Assembly: GCA_022592435.1 (NCBI GenBank)
Contig: JABYQS010000110.1
Location: 62,001-126,000, forward strand
DNA: 64,000 nucleotides
Direction of reading: 5' to 3'
DNA from: Cerioporus squamosus
Lineage: Eukaryota > Basidiomycota > Agaricomycetes > Polyporales > Polyporaceae
Under the pieces are notes generated by a model. It had not been told where the DNA came from, did no database searches, and saw only the letters and a list, made by a program, of their open reading frames with translations. The translations under genes and the position numbers were made by a program. Position 1 is the first letter of the stretch; the number at the start of each line of letters is the position of its first letter. Of the stretch, positions 1 through 11,252 are shown piece by piece.

Positions 1-922
1 GGATGGGTTTCCGGGCATTCTGAGCAGCATTCGACCGGCAAAAGTGCTCGGAACTATGCACTAGGTTCTCGCGCTGGGGCCCATGTCGGACGTGCTGCTA
101 CGTTTGCCCGGACTCACCCCTCGTGCACGCGGTCAAGTCTCGCGACTGCTGCGGACGGGCGACGGGAAGGTCGGAGTGTGCGTGGTGCAAACTCAATGTG
201 TTGTCGTGGCACGTTTGTTGTGATGATAGTCACATACAGCGTATCACGTCGACGAATGTCGTGCCCGAAGGAACCGGCAGCGTGCCAACGCGCAGAGCAC
301 ACGCGTAACACGGCGCCGACTCTCACCTCTGCATCCGACTTGGGCTGTCGTGACACGCGCGAGGTATCCTGTATCGAGCCCTTTCGTTTACAACGAGAGA
401 CTGGCGAGACGCGCGCGCACCAGGTCCATGGCATCGCGACGCACGCATGCGTACTGTCATTAGCCAGAGGTCGAGAGCAAGGTGACTTCGTTACATGCGG
501 GTCTATGTGGTGCGCCATAGCTGGAGTAGGATGTGGAAAGCTATCTTCGCCCGGACCTATCTCTCGAATTCAGCGTCGAGTCGAGCGACTGCTGCAGAGG
601 GCTGAGTGGATGATCGGTGCACCGCGTTTGCAGACGGGATGCGCATACAATCGTTTTAGACTGTCCCGTTCGCCGTGGTTTTCTCCGGCCACAGCTAGAA
701 GGGAAGCGGTCGGAGCGCGTTCGTTGCGGAGGCGCCGGGAGCCATTGCGTGTTCGCATCTTCACGAGCAATGAGACACTGGCTACATGTGCGCGTAGTCT
801 TGCTTCGCCCCTTAGCTGCCACCTTTACGTGCCCCGTCTGGCAATTCATGCGAGTTGGAAGAGATTGCCGCGTACTCGCTCACAAATCATTTTCTCACTC
901 TCGTACTCATCTCATCACGTAG
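1..922. other. No recognisable gene upstream of the KDEL receptor
   Basis: Open frames exist on both strands, but none shows a domain, hydrophobic pattern or exon structure I recognise. The missing first exon of the downstream KDEL receptor should lie here or further left. I searched by eye for the conserved N-terminal pattern (an early GD-S-HL, then RSC just before GIS) and did not find it. Confidence 0.4.
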
Positions 923-1837
923 GTATCTCGTTCAAGACCCAGGCGCTGTATGCGACGGTGTTCATCACGCGCTACCTGGACCTGTTCTACGAATGGGTAT
1001 CGCTGTATAACTTCACCATGAAGGTGTTCTTCATCGCGAGCAGTTGCTACATCCTCTACCTCATGAAATTCAAGTACAGGTATGTGTGCAGTTATTCTCG
1101 CGTTAGCGCATGCCGGCACTCATGCTGCTCTGTAGACCAACGCATGACCCGTCGATAGACACATTCCGCGTCGAGTACCTGCTTGGACCCTGCGTGGTCC
1201 TCGCGCTCCTCTTCCACTACAAGTTCAGCATCCCCGAACTCTTGTGGTCCTTCTCCATCTTCCTCGAGGCCGTCGCCATCCTCCCTCAATTGTTCATGCT
1301 TCAGCGTACGGGCGAGGCGGAGACCATCACGACGCACTACCTCGCCGCCCTCGGCGCATACAGAGCACTATACATTCCTAATTGGATCTACAGGTACGTC
1401 ATTGCTCTGCGTAACACTCTCCGGGATTCGCGTTCGGACACGGTTCTGCGCTGTCGTCCGCAGGGTCATTTTGAATTGCTGTGGTCTCTGGCATGTCTCA
1501 CGGCCGACGTATGCAACGTATGAGAACATCTCCAGGACGACGCGTCCATGATGCCTACGTGTCGCGATGTCCGGGGTCCTGGCTGGCGTCCTCTCTTCCT
1601 TCCTCCCAACTTCTCAGCATGCTTACGAGCACCTCGCAGATACTTCACGGAGGACATGGTCGACCCCATCGCTGTCACCGCAGGCCTCGTGCAGACTGCG
1701 CTCTACCTCGATTTCTTCTACGTCTACTTCACGAAGTGCGTCCTCCACACCTCTCTTCTCGCCTCCTCGGCGCGTATTGCTGACGCCGTATATTTAACAG
1801 GGTGCTGCAAGGACAGAAGTTCGAGCTACCTGCATGA
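923..1837 (+). CDS. ERD2: ER lumen protein-retaining receptor (KDEL receptor), 5' end missing
   Basis: This is a Golgi/ER multi-spanning receptor that binds HDEL/KDEL-tailed ER proteins and returns them by COPI vesicles. Exons are 923-1079, 1136-1393, 1640-1735 and 1801-1837. Together they give about 150 residues collinear with ERD2 proteins. Landmarks are [74 protein letters not shown], the helix around [18 protein letters not shown], and the end KFELPA. All splice sites are GT..AG and phase-consistent. The third intron (1394-1639) is unusually long for this window. The family is about 210 residues long, and the first roughly 30, containing the first helix, are absent. The acceptor at 921-922 implies an upstream exon that I could not locate. 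Family assignment is very secure; completeness is not. Confidence 0.93.
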
Positions 1838-2800
1838 GACACTGGGTTGGCAACGTCTGTCATGTCCGAAAATAATGTATTCGCCGTCTTGCGTGTCCTG
1901 TTGTCTGATTCTTGGGAGGACATATGCGGCTGCGCCGCCGTCGGAACTCATTGACTCGTATGTATACACATTTTCATTGCTGGCAAAACATCGTTCGGAT
2001 CAGCTAGAAGTCCCATGGGCGGGCGGTCACCTGTGCGACTGCGTCGTCCGGCCCTTCATACCGCCCGCCCGCCCGCCGAGCATTGGACCCATTCCAGAGA
2101 TCGTTCTCTGACGCTGAGCATTTTCCCTCGGTTGTTGGACTTTTTCGATCCGGCTGTTTTTCCAGGGGTCTTTCCCGTCTTCATCAGCTTCAGGCTGCGA
2201 CTACGAGGTTGCGGCGACAGTTCACGTGGATGCTGTCTGGTACGGACGACGGTCTCACCGTGCCGCCGTTGGTGAGCCAACTTTACAGCGCTTTGGAGCC
2301 CCGGAGTACCCGCCTGACGGGAAGTGAACGGTCAGTCTGTATCTTAACGTATCCATGAGAAAAAACCGCGTCCTTCTTGCTTGCGTCTGACGCGGAACCC
2401 GTTAGTGTCGCCTCAGCAGAAGGAATGGTGCTCGACATATCACCTTGCGGAGTGCCGCCTCCAGCCTCGTCCCTACGCTGTTGTCGCCGCTCTTCCATCA
2501 GCGCCCTCACCCACAGCCGGCGACTGCCACATACACAACCCAATAAGCGTCAACAGCTCACCCACGAGCCACAGCAGCATTGGATCCGGTGCTCTTATCT
2601 CCTCCCAGTAAGTGTCTCATCTCCGGTTCAGACGGTTCTCCTTCCTCCTCCGCCCCTCCCGTTCTCCCTTACTCCACCTAACTCCGGTCAGTCTGAAGGC
2701 ATCAGGCTCTACCGTCCTCCTCTTACTGCCAACACCTCCTACCGTCCGCCTTGCTCCTCCTCCAGCGGAGTTGTAGTCACCTTCCACGCCACATCTCGGG
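1838..2800. other. Intergenic, no gene recognised
   Basis: Pyrimidine-rich patches (about 2640-2770) precede the next start codon and could be promoter or 5' UTR of the gene at 2801. The open frames here are low-complexity and I see no conserved domain. Confidence 0.4.
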
Positions 2801-4474
2801 ATGGATCGACCTCTGATTCCTCAGCCTAGTCACTATGCGGTTATCCGCATCGACCCAGAAGCAATGGTCAAGGACCTAGGATTGGAGGACTCCGAAACGC
2901 TTCGTGAAGTCAGAGGCATGTCCAGAAAGAAATACTTGGTCTTCCTAGTATGGGTAGGGATCATGATCGAGATCCTCGTGGACGCAACGCTGATTACTTG
3001 CCTTGCAGCCTGAAGAGCTTCCCATGCCGGACATGAGGTGGTGTCGGTATTTGGTGGACCCAATCGGGACCGCGCTTCGCCAGCCAGACGAAGCGCAAGG
3101 CATCACTTCCGACATGGTCATCCCGATCGCTCCCAACAAGTGCTATACCGGAGGACGCCGCCCTGTCTACCCTACACCTACGTTCCCATTCTCGAACTGT
3201 TATCACTGGGTCTTGAACAGCATGACCGTGCGCGTGCGCGTGCACCAAGACGGCGTCGCGCATGATGGTGCCTTCAAGTTGCCCCCAGCTGAGAGCCACG
3301 CCCTCAACGAGGGTTTCTTCCCGGACTGTCAACGCATCGGTACGTTCCTCCATAACAAGTCTAGGCAAACGCCGCAGTCAGCGAAGGCGGGTCACGAAGG
3401 GCCCTCCGCCACCGGTCGGGCCTCTTCCACTTGCGGAGACGACCCTCATCAACTGGGTGTCTCCAAGGTGGATCCATGGGCCCAGAACGAAGCTCGCGCT
3501 GACGTCCTCACCGACACATACCTACGGCTTGTCACACAGCGGGGCCTGCGGAGATCCGGTCCTCCTAGCCAGAGCGATGTGTCTGAACGGAGTCGCAACC
3601 ACTCGTCCGAGGACGTACTATCTGGCTCCGGCGAAGCGGAGAAGCAGTCGACTGTGACTCCAATGACGTCCAGAGACTCGGAGGTGAATGTCTTCGGTTG
3701 GGACCCTGATCCGAACACGGCTAGGATTCCTTTGGTCGATGCCTGGCTCGACATTGACAAACATCTCACAGAAGACGACATTGCGAGTCCTGTAGACCTT
3801 CAGAAGGAGATCGAGGAGATCAATTCGTACGTCGTCGCATCTTCTTGTATTCACAGTGTCTCATAGGGATACAGGATAATGACGCGAGGACTCGCGCGAC
3901 TTGCGTTAGCCCAGAAGACCCCCAAGCAGATCCAGGAGGAGCACCCGGTTAGCAACTCGAGGCCGCCTGCGGGGCCCGGAGAACTTACCGACTACTACTG
4001 GGTGAAGACACTCAATGATCTCTGGCGGGAACTCCGAGCCCAATATGTCAACTCGCCTTCTTCCTGCGACCCTCCCTTCCCAATACTTGTGATACCCAGG
4101 TCGCTGGACGCGGACGACGTGCCATTGAGACCACGACTCTCTGCTGAGTATAGCATCCCGCCGTCTTCAAGTTCTCTCCCCAACGATGACGCCGTACCGC
4201 TTCCTGATACCGTTACGGCTACCGCCACAAAGAAATCCCGAGGTTCACTAGCGGCCATCGCGCCGCAGTCCTCTACGCCCTTACGCGGCATCACCAATGC
4301 TGCACACCCACAACCTCTACCGCAGCGTCGTACGTGTCCCTCGCATGCTCTGAGAGAGTGCGCTAACAACCGGTATTGGCAGGTCATGTCAGCCGCGCTT
4401 CTATGGTGTACCACCGGCTGCGTGCAAAGTTCGTGAACTTCTTGCACCACGGCCGGGCTAGTGAGGTGCATTGA
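2801..4474 (+). CDS. Unrecognised protein, four exons, about 503 aa
   Basis: I do not recognise a family. The model uses ATG 2801 and exons 2801-2947, 3009-3826, 3875-4329 and 4383-4474. All introns are GT..AG (48-61 nt) and the phases join without a stop. The N-terminal part holds a conserved-looking block (MSRKKYLVFL, MRWCRYLVDP, FPFSNCYHW). The middle is serine- and charge-rich (SERSRNHSSEDV), and an acidic segment ends in a likely amphipathic helix (VDLQKEIEEIN). The C-terminus is basic (VYHRLRAKFVNFLHH). The first donor is ambiguous between 2948 and 2954, both in phase. The 3' end is also uncertain: a GTGAGG donor just before the stop could splice to frames at 4575-5158, which contain a TACTAAC branch-point motif and an acceptor at about 4869. 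It is probably a real but lineage-specific gene, facing the unknown gene at 5.5-8.2 kb tail to tail. Confidence 0.62.
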
Positions 4475-5485
4475 GTACCTCCAGACCTACACGCACGATG
4501 CGTCAGGGCAATATGCAGGCTCTTAGCATACTGAGCCCTGTCCGCTCCTGAGGGGAGGGTTCGTCCCTGGGCGCGTGAGCAGTGAGCTCGGTTCGAGCAC
4601 TCCCCGTAGTCTGTCTACAACCCGGCCGAAAATCCTCGCCTCAGGGAAAATGGAGTATGTCGACTTCCAAGCCCTCAAGCCCATTGATGCAGTTCATCAG
4701 CACTCGTCCGACTTGTCTCGTACTAGACGCCTTATGCCGCGAAGGGCCCGTCATATTGTACAAGTACTAACATCGATGCTCTGATTGTGTCTATGCTGGT
4801 TGTATCTTTATGTCATTGCTTAGCGCTTATTGCTCATTCCTTTTTGTTCATTGTCTTCTTCGGTATCAGGCTGACATGGCTGGTGCTACGCTCCGACAAT
4901 GTGCTAGGATATCCTCGACTCTTCAGCGCGTCAGCTTCTTCGCTCGGATATATGTCAACCCGTTACAGCTTTCACTGTGGGAGGTCCGAGTCTCGAGGTA
5001 TGGTGGATCAAATGAACTCTCTAGGTGCACGCGGTACGGAATCGGCGGACTCGGGAGTGAGAGGGTCCTCTCGTGGGCTCGACATCCGAGTCACACTGAA
5101 GTTTGTGGAATGGACACTCGGAACTCCTTTTTTTGACCGTGACGTCGAAACTACGTGATGACATGGAAGTTGGTAAGGGGTGCTATGGCATGAACGCTGT
5201 GATCGGCGACGACTCGGGGGAGGAATGCAACCCTGATCCACGCTAGCATAGCGCGAGTAAGTAAGTACTAGCTTCGGGACGTCGAACTGGTTCCTCTTGT
5301 GACAGCGCTGGCAGTGAGGCTTGAGTGAGGCTCGGGCTCATTTCCTGTCTAAGAGCGGCGATATCGCCCTTTCACTGTCTTGTAGTCGGAAGTCGGCGCG
5401 TTCGGTTATTGACCAGGTCTTGGGGTGCAGCGTGAACACTGCCTACCGGCGCGACGTCCAGCAAGCGTCGACTGCAGCGAAGGCT
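4475..5485. other. Intergenic or alternative 3' exons
   Basis: No independent gene is recognised. Plus-strand frames at 4575-4784 and about 4870-5158, separated by an intron-like stretch with a TACTAAC branch motif (4766-4772) and a TATCAG acceptor, may be extra 3' exons of the upstream gene. RNA reads would decide. Confidence 0.3.
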
Positions 5486-8169
5486 TCAAGCGATGACACA
5501 TTCTTCTGGCTGCTCCATATCAGCATGGCGTGTAGCCACGCTCTTGAGCATCCCCAGCAGCTCTTCTGACAGTACCCGCAGGAACTCCACAGGCACGCCC
5601 ATGCCCTCCGCAGGCGGGATCCACGGCAGCACGATTGCGTTGCTGCCAGAAAGGAGAAAGTTCGGACTGGGCGGCCCCGCTCCGGAGTCCGAGGTGGCTG
5701 ACTCTGCGCCATAGTACCACGAAGAGGCCATGATCGGGTCGGTCCATTCGCCTCTGTTGTTGCGGCTGCTGGGGTCGCAGTTGTTGAGCCACTGGCGGAG
5801 GCGCCAGCAGCACCAGCAGCATCTGCGGGCATCGGGGAGACCGATGACGAGTTCGTATGTCTGTGTGGTAGGTGGGTCAGCAAGTTCGTTCGTGTAGTCT
5901 ACACCGCTTCGTGCAGAGAGAAACGGTCACCGACGCAGAATATTCGTTCGAGTGTTCCGCGAGTGTCTTGGTCTTCTGGGGTGGGGGTAGGGATGTGATT
6001 CTCCTCGGCTGGTTTCTCGTCGTCCGTCCTGATGGTTACCTCGGAGCCCTACCAGAGAAGAACATGCATGCAAGGCCCATTGTGGCTGCCTCCGGATGCA
6101 CCCTAGGCATGGGATCAACACCGCTACCTTTCTTGTTCGGCTCCACAGGCGTGTATTCCAGCTCTGCCGCGCTCATGCCCGACACAGGCGTGTCCAGCAG
6201 TCGTCTGAAGAGCCAGTCGCGCGCCGTGCGCTTTCGGCTCCATCCGCGTTTGCTATTGGTAGACTCTGGAATGCGCTCCACGACGCTGTCGAGGAACGCC
6301 TCCCGCTCGTCTTCTGGGACGGGGGATGAGAGCGCAGGGTCGAGGCGGGCACGGAGATGTGGTAGATCTCTGGGAACGCGGGCCGCTTCAAAATGAGAAG
6401 CTGCATGATGAGAGCGCGGCTCGAGGCGAGGGGCGACACGAGCGCTTTGAGGTGCCGGCCTAGGTGTGCGGCAGCGTGCTCCTCGACCGCGCGGACGTCT
6501 TCTGGTGTGACTGTGGAACGCGTGAGTACAAGGCGCCAGTGAGCGGGCATCGTGCATCATGAGCGTACCGACGTCTGGAATTCCTTCTCGATCGGAGCGG
6601 CAGGCTCCTCGGTGGCCGGAGTGCCTTTGAACTCTGGTACTTCCTCGATCGCAAGAGATTTGTAATGAGAAGTTAATGAGGTTAACAGCGCGGAGAGTTC
6701 CTTGTCCTCTTCGGAAAGGCTAGAGTCGTCCTCTGTGCTGTAGATCAGCATTGTTCCACAAGCCGCAGTGCAAAGGGTTCACTCACCGCTTGAGCCTGAG
6801 GATCCACCACTGACTAGGTCACGGTTTTCATCTGTAGAGCCGTCTTGTTGAGGGGCACTGGGCTCTGGCACCGACTCGCTGCACGCAGTAGAACTCAGAG
6901 AGGTCGATGATGTAGAGTCCAAGTCCGATCCGTGTGGCTTCGTGGAAGGGTCATAATTGGCGTCGCCTGGACTTCGGGTGAGTATCGCCTCCGCAAGCGA
7001 TGATGCATAAGCTCACCACTGACGCTCCCTTCTGAGTCGATGCTCAAGTCACAGTCTGCAGGAACCTCACCGTCATCCGAACTGCTGCCAACTACAGTCG
7101 TGCTCGCCTTCGGTTGTTCCTGCACCGGGGGACGGGGGGAAGGATGTTCGCAGTCCTCGCTAGCCACGCACGGGTGATATGTTCTTGATTGGCCAAATCC
7201 CGAGACCCTGTCTGAGAACCCCCAGTCCTTGAGGAGCCGTTCCATAAACCCGGACTGGAGGAAGCCGTTGAGAACGATCAGCTGCACGGTAGCGATGCAC
7301 ACGTCGCCGGAAGAAAGCGGTCCCTTGTGTGCGGTCTTGGACTCATGGAGCAGCACATTCTCGAGCTCGCGGTATGTCGAAGCGAACGCGTCGATCCACT
7401 TCGAGAAGTCCTGCCCCGTGACGGTGTAGCGGAAGAATCCGCCTGGGCTGCGCTCGGGGCGGGGAACGCCACAGGTCTCGAGCTTGATTGCTGTCTCGAC
7501 GTGGTACACCTTCACCGTCCACGGGAGCGAGGACTCCAGGTATACGGAGGCGCAGTTGAAGAGGTCCATGGGATCATTGGGATGCAGCCATGTCTTCCAC
7601 AGCTGGCGCATTATGAGCAGGCGGTCAGCGATCTTTGGATAGGCTTGAGAGACGACGAAGGTGAAGAGCTTAAATCCAGACTCGGATACTTTCAGGGTTC
7701 CGTCTTGAAATGAGCGATATACGGTGTACATATCCCTGTTATGATCGTCGGGACTTCGTTCCCGCGTTCAGCAAAAGGACTGCCACAAGAGAGATCAGGC
7801 TTACCTGCGACCCTCTGCCTGTTCAAGTATCTTGACGCCAGTCATGCTCGATGTTAGCCGATGTGTGGTTACCGCGTTTTGAGCCGCACAATCGCGCGTA
7901 GCCAGTACGAGGCCCTGCACGGCTTCGGAGTCTGGGAGGATGGCGAATGCGACAGCGAGGTCGGACCGGGGCGTCGATGCGGAGGAATCATGGCTGTGAC
8001 GTGTCTGCAGTACTGACGCGACTTGTTGCGCTGGAGTCACGTCTCGGACAACGCGTTTGACGGCCGTTTAGTATGTGCCTTGCCGGTGCCCTCGTAGGGC
8101 TACCGTGGCCATCGCAATGAGCCTTACGAGGCGTGCGTACTCTTCGCCCGATTTGTCGTCGCAGTCCAT
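5486..8169 (-). CDS. Unrecognised multi-exon protein
   Basis: No family is recognised. Reading the minus strand from ATG 8169, well-supported exons are 8104-8169, 7805-8004, 7017-7735, 6787-6966 and 6569-6732, all GT..AG and in phase. Downstream exons around 6040-6510 and 5486-5820 follow, but one junction near 6510-6568 leaves a phase conflict I could not resolve. The longest exon encodes a globular, hydrophobic-patterned region (FKLFTFVVSQAYPKIADRLL, IMRQLWKTWL, VCIATVQLIVLNGFLQSG). It is followed by an acidic serine-rich linker and later by a helical block (VRAVEEHAAAHLGRHLKAL, IMQLLILKRPAFPEIYHIS). The C-terminal exon ends LRVLSEELLGMLKSVATRH and a short tail. There is no signal peptide or clear membrane span. 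The internal conflict could mean a missed micro-exon, a sequence error or decay. Confidence 0.55.
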
Positions 8170-8715
8170 GGTGGTGAGAAGGAGAGGACGTAGGCAATGA
8201 TGGCAACGTTGCAAGAAGGAAGAAGGTACTTTTAGCTACTCGAATAAGTGTACAGGTGGCAGTCTGCAGAGGATATGACTCGGTCCTAGTCACCTACCGT
8301 GCCGCCACGTGGATCGCAGAGTTGCATTGCGTCCACTTTGGAGAAGAATTTGCCCCACAGGCTACCGACTAGAATGAACTGTATCTTGAAGCCCTAGGAG
8401 AACGTGGATTGTACTGCCAGGGTGATAGTACGTGGTTAAGTTTGGTTAAGTATGGAAGTAGTACGACCGTGCCATGCATGAGACCTTGAGTGACTTCGCT
8501 TGAGCGCTGGTAGAACAATTTGTGACCCCGGACACCGTGGGCTATGCGGGATCTCAGATCATTTGTTGGACTTACGCTCTGCCACAGACTGCCACCTGGC
8601 CAGCATACTACCACTCTTCGCCTTGCTTTCGGCTTGTACTTCTACGTTAACTATTGCTCAGCGTTATCTCGCTCATTCGACGTTCCTTGCACGGCTGGTT
8701 TGACTTGTATCAAGG
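8170..8715. other. Shared upstream region of two divergent genes
   Basis: The unknown minus-strand gene and the lectin gene start on either side, so this stretch should hold both promoters. I see no clear TATA element or other named site. Confidence 0.35.
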
Positions 8716-10729
8716 ATGTTCTTCAAGGGTATCATCTACTGCTTGACCCTCCTACCTCTGGGTATCCTCGCGGCGCTGGATGACAAGACGAAGCTTGCGA
8801 ACAGGACAATTGACAGGGTGAGTCATCTTCTACCGGGAGGCGCATAGGACGCCTGTTCAGAGCTGGGAGGGAGTGGGGTGGCAGGTCGGCTTCGACGCAC
8901 TTGTGTCTCGCGACAGTGTGTGCCTGTCACGGATCGGATGGATTCATGTGTGAGCGAAAGCTCAGGAGGGGGGCTTTGGGTTGAGGGACAGCTGGGACAG
9001 TGCTGGCATGGTGAGGTGGCTTTTGATGAGGCTCATCTCGCGGGACTTCGGAACGCTCTCTCAACGCGTGACATTCCGTCAGCTCGGCAGTCTGCCACCT
9101 CTTCGGAGATGTGGTGGGCCAGTCGTGCGGTCGTGCATGGTATTGGAATTGAGCGTATTGGCCGGGCAGAATAGTGGAGTCTCAGCAAGGCCGCGAACAT
9201 CTACTGCCACTGTCCTCGTGCATATCCAAATAGCCCCGGTCCGCAAAGACAAGCTAGCTCTTTGCCAAATGCACATGCTTGAATTGCGTATACTGAGGAC
9301 AGGATCGTAGACTGACTCTTCACCCTTCCAGACCGTATCTCTCCGTACACATTCAATATACCCTCCATATATCGACCAGGACCTTCAAAATCGGTTTGTG
9401 ATAGCCATGCATGTCTACATATCCCACTGACCCTACCACTCTGTAGATGGTGGGACTTCGGCGGCGATGCCTACGTTGTACGTGGTCAGCGCTCACGTTC
9501 GCGTACCAGTGCTGATCTCGACACAGAACACGAACAAACACGTCCGTCTCACGCGCGCAAAACCCTCGCAAATGGTATGTAAACTCGTGCATAAAATCTG
9601 GCTACCGACGGTTGTTCATGAACGCGTCGCAGGGCTGGCTGTGGTCTCGCGTCCCACTGACAGCATCCAACTGGGTACTCGAAGTTGAGTTCAAGGTATG
9701 CCGCTGCAGAACATCTGTCACTCTCCGCGCTCGCTGAGCAAACTATGTGGACGGTAGATCTCCGGCGACAACAACCACCTCTACGGTGACGGTCTCGCCG
9801 TCTGGGTCACAAAGGGTCGCGCACAACCAGGGCCGATATTCGGCAGTATCGGTGAGTGGAGCAGGGCAGTCCCGCCGTCTCCTTGTGTTCTCATGCCGCG
9901 TGCGTATGACAGACAAGTTCGACGGCCTCGGTATATTCCTCGACACGTACGCGAATTCGCGACACCCTTACTCATTCCCGCGCATCTCCGCGATGCTTGG
10001 CGACGGCGAGATGGAGTACGACATGGAGCACGACGGCGAGAAGCACCAGCTCGGAGCGTGCTCTGTCAGTGGTTTCCTAACGTCGTTCATCACAGCTTCC
10101 TGAGCTGACCCCGCGCATGCACAGGCGAACTTCCGTCGCACGAACGTCGCCACGAAGATGAAAATCACGTACCTCCGTGAGCAGTACCTCAACGTGAAGA
10201 TGCAATACAAAGCCTGTACGTCGGCAGTTAAAAAGGAAGCCTACCCCCGTACACCACGCTGACTGCGGATGCTCCTAGGGGACGAATGGACTGAATGCTT
10301 CACCGTCTACGGTGTAACCCTCCCGCTCGCGCCCTACGTCGGCTTCTCCGCCCTTACCGGCGACGTCTCCGACAACCACGAGTACGTTCATTGTCCTCCC
10401 GCCACGATCCTCACTCCTGACCCATTCTCTCCTGCAGCATCATCTCCGTGACGACGTACTCTGCGATCCTCTCCAGCCCCGACCAGCAGCGGGACAAACT
10501 GACCGGCTCGAAGAAGCCCGGCCTCGGCGGCGTCGCGGGCTCTTCGGGCTGGGGCTGGACGTTCATCAAGCTCCTCTTCTTTGTCGGGATCGCTGCGGGC
10601 GCGCTGTACGGATACAGGACGTACGCACTCAAGCAGGCAAGGGGCGGCTTCGGCCCCGGGGCGTTTGGGTCTGTGGGTAGGAGCATGCAGGGCTTCGGTG
10701 GCGGGATTTATGATAGCAAGCGGTTCTAG
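8716..10729 (+). CDS. L-type lectin cargo receptor (ERGIC-53/VIP36/Emp47-like)
   Basis: This is a type I membrane lectin of the early secretory pathway that binds high-mannose glycoproteins for ER-Golgi transport. Ten exons join in phase into 345 aa: 8716-8817, 9332-9393, 9447-9477, 9527-9574, 9633-9695, 9758-9851, 9913-10064, 10125-10215, 10279-10381 and 10438-10729. A hydrophobic signal sequence (about residues 1-20) is followed by the leguminous-lectin-like domain: RTHSIYPPYIDQDLQNRWWD, FGGDAYVNTNKHVRLT, GWLWSRVPLTASNWVLEVEF, GDGLAVWVTKGR and the metal/sugar-site block DKFDGLGIFLDTYAN. One transmembrane helix (WTFIKLLFFVGIAAGALYGY) lies near the C-terminus, and the cytosolic tail ends SKRF, close to the KRFY of VIP36. 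The first intron (8818-9331) is about ten times longer than the others. Length matches the family. Confidence 0.95.
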
Positions 10730-10900
10730 GTTGGTAGTCAGTAGTGACTAATTATTTCATCCGTTCTTGTCCGTCGTCGTGCTGTGTCCTTTGGATGATG
10801 AGTACAGAGTACGTCCTCTCTTGACCGATGCTCTGTACGTGAATCTTCTCACTCATGTTCAAAAGACAGTCCATGTCAAAAAAGGTTCCATATCGCCATA

Positions 10901-10972
10901 TGGACATTCAGGGAGTTGAACCCTGGACCTCACGCATGCGAAGCGTGCGCGCTACCACTGTGCCAAATGCCC
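10901..10972 (-). tRNA. tRNA-Ala(CGC)
   Basis: On the minus strand this 72-nt stretch folds as a complete tRNA without an intron. The acceptor arm is GGGCATT with AATGTCC (one G-U) and discriminator A. The anticodon stem is CACGC/GCGTG around loop TTCGCAT, giving anticodon CGC (alanine codon GCG), and the T arm CAGGG/CCCTG encloses TTCAACT. The T-loop varies slightly from the usual TTCGANT. Confidence 0.9.
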
Positions 10973-11252
10973 GACAACACTCGCTGACCACATTCTATTA
11001 TATCTGGATGTCATGCCTTCTACCTACCTTCAACCGTTCAAGTACTTATTTACTACACCACAACGCTCACTAGCCACGGCTTCGCTTGTCCCACATTCCG
11101 ATCACGGTGAGTAGGGGTGCGGTGGCACGGTCCCTCAAAATTGTACCATCAAATGGAGTTCATCATTTTCCATATACAGTCAGAGGATAAGTACGAGTGG
11201 GGAACGGGGTCAAGTACTATTGGCCGCCTGTCCCGCAATCTGCGCATCCCGC

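Noticed and set aside
178..1158. 326-aa open frame covering the KDEL receptor's first visible exon
   Set aside because: Only 923-1079 is conserved; the upstream part is arginine/serine-rich without a family, and the frame crosses a clear GT..AG intron.
8878..9310. Overlapping frames of about 100 aa between the first two lectin exons
   Set aside because: They lie inside the 514-nt first intron of the lectin gene and have no conserved features.
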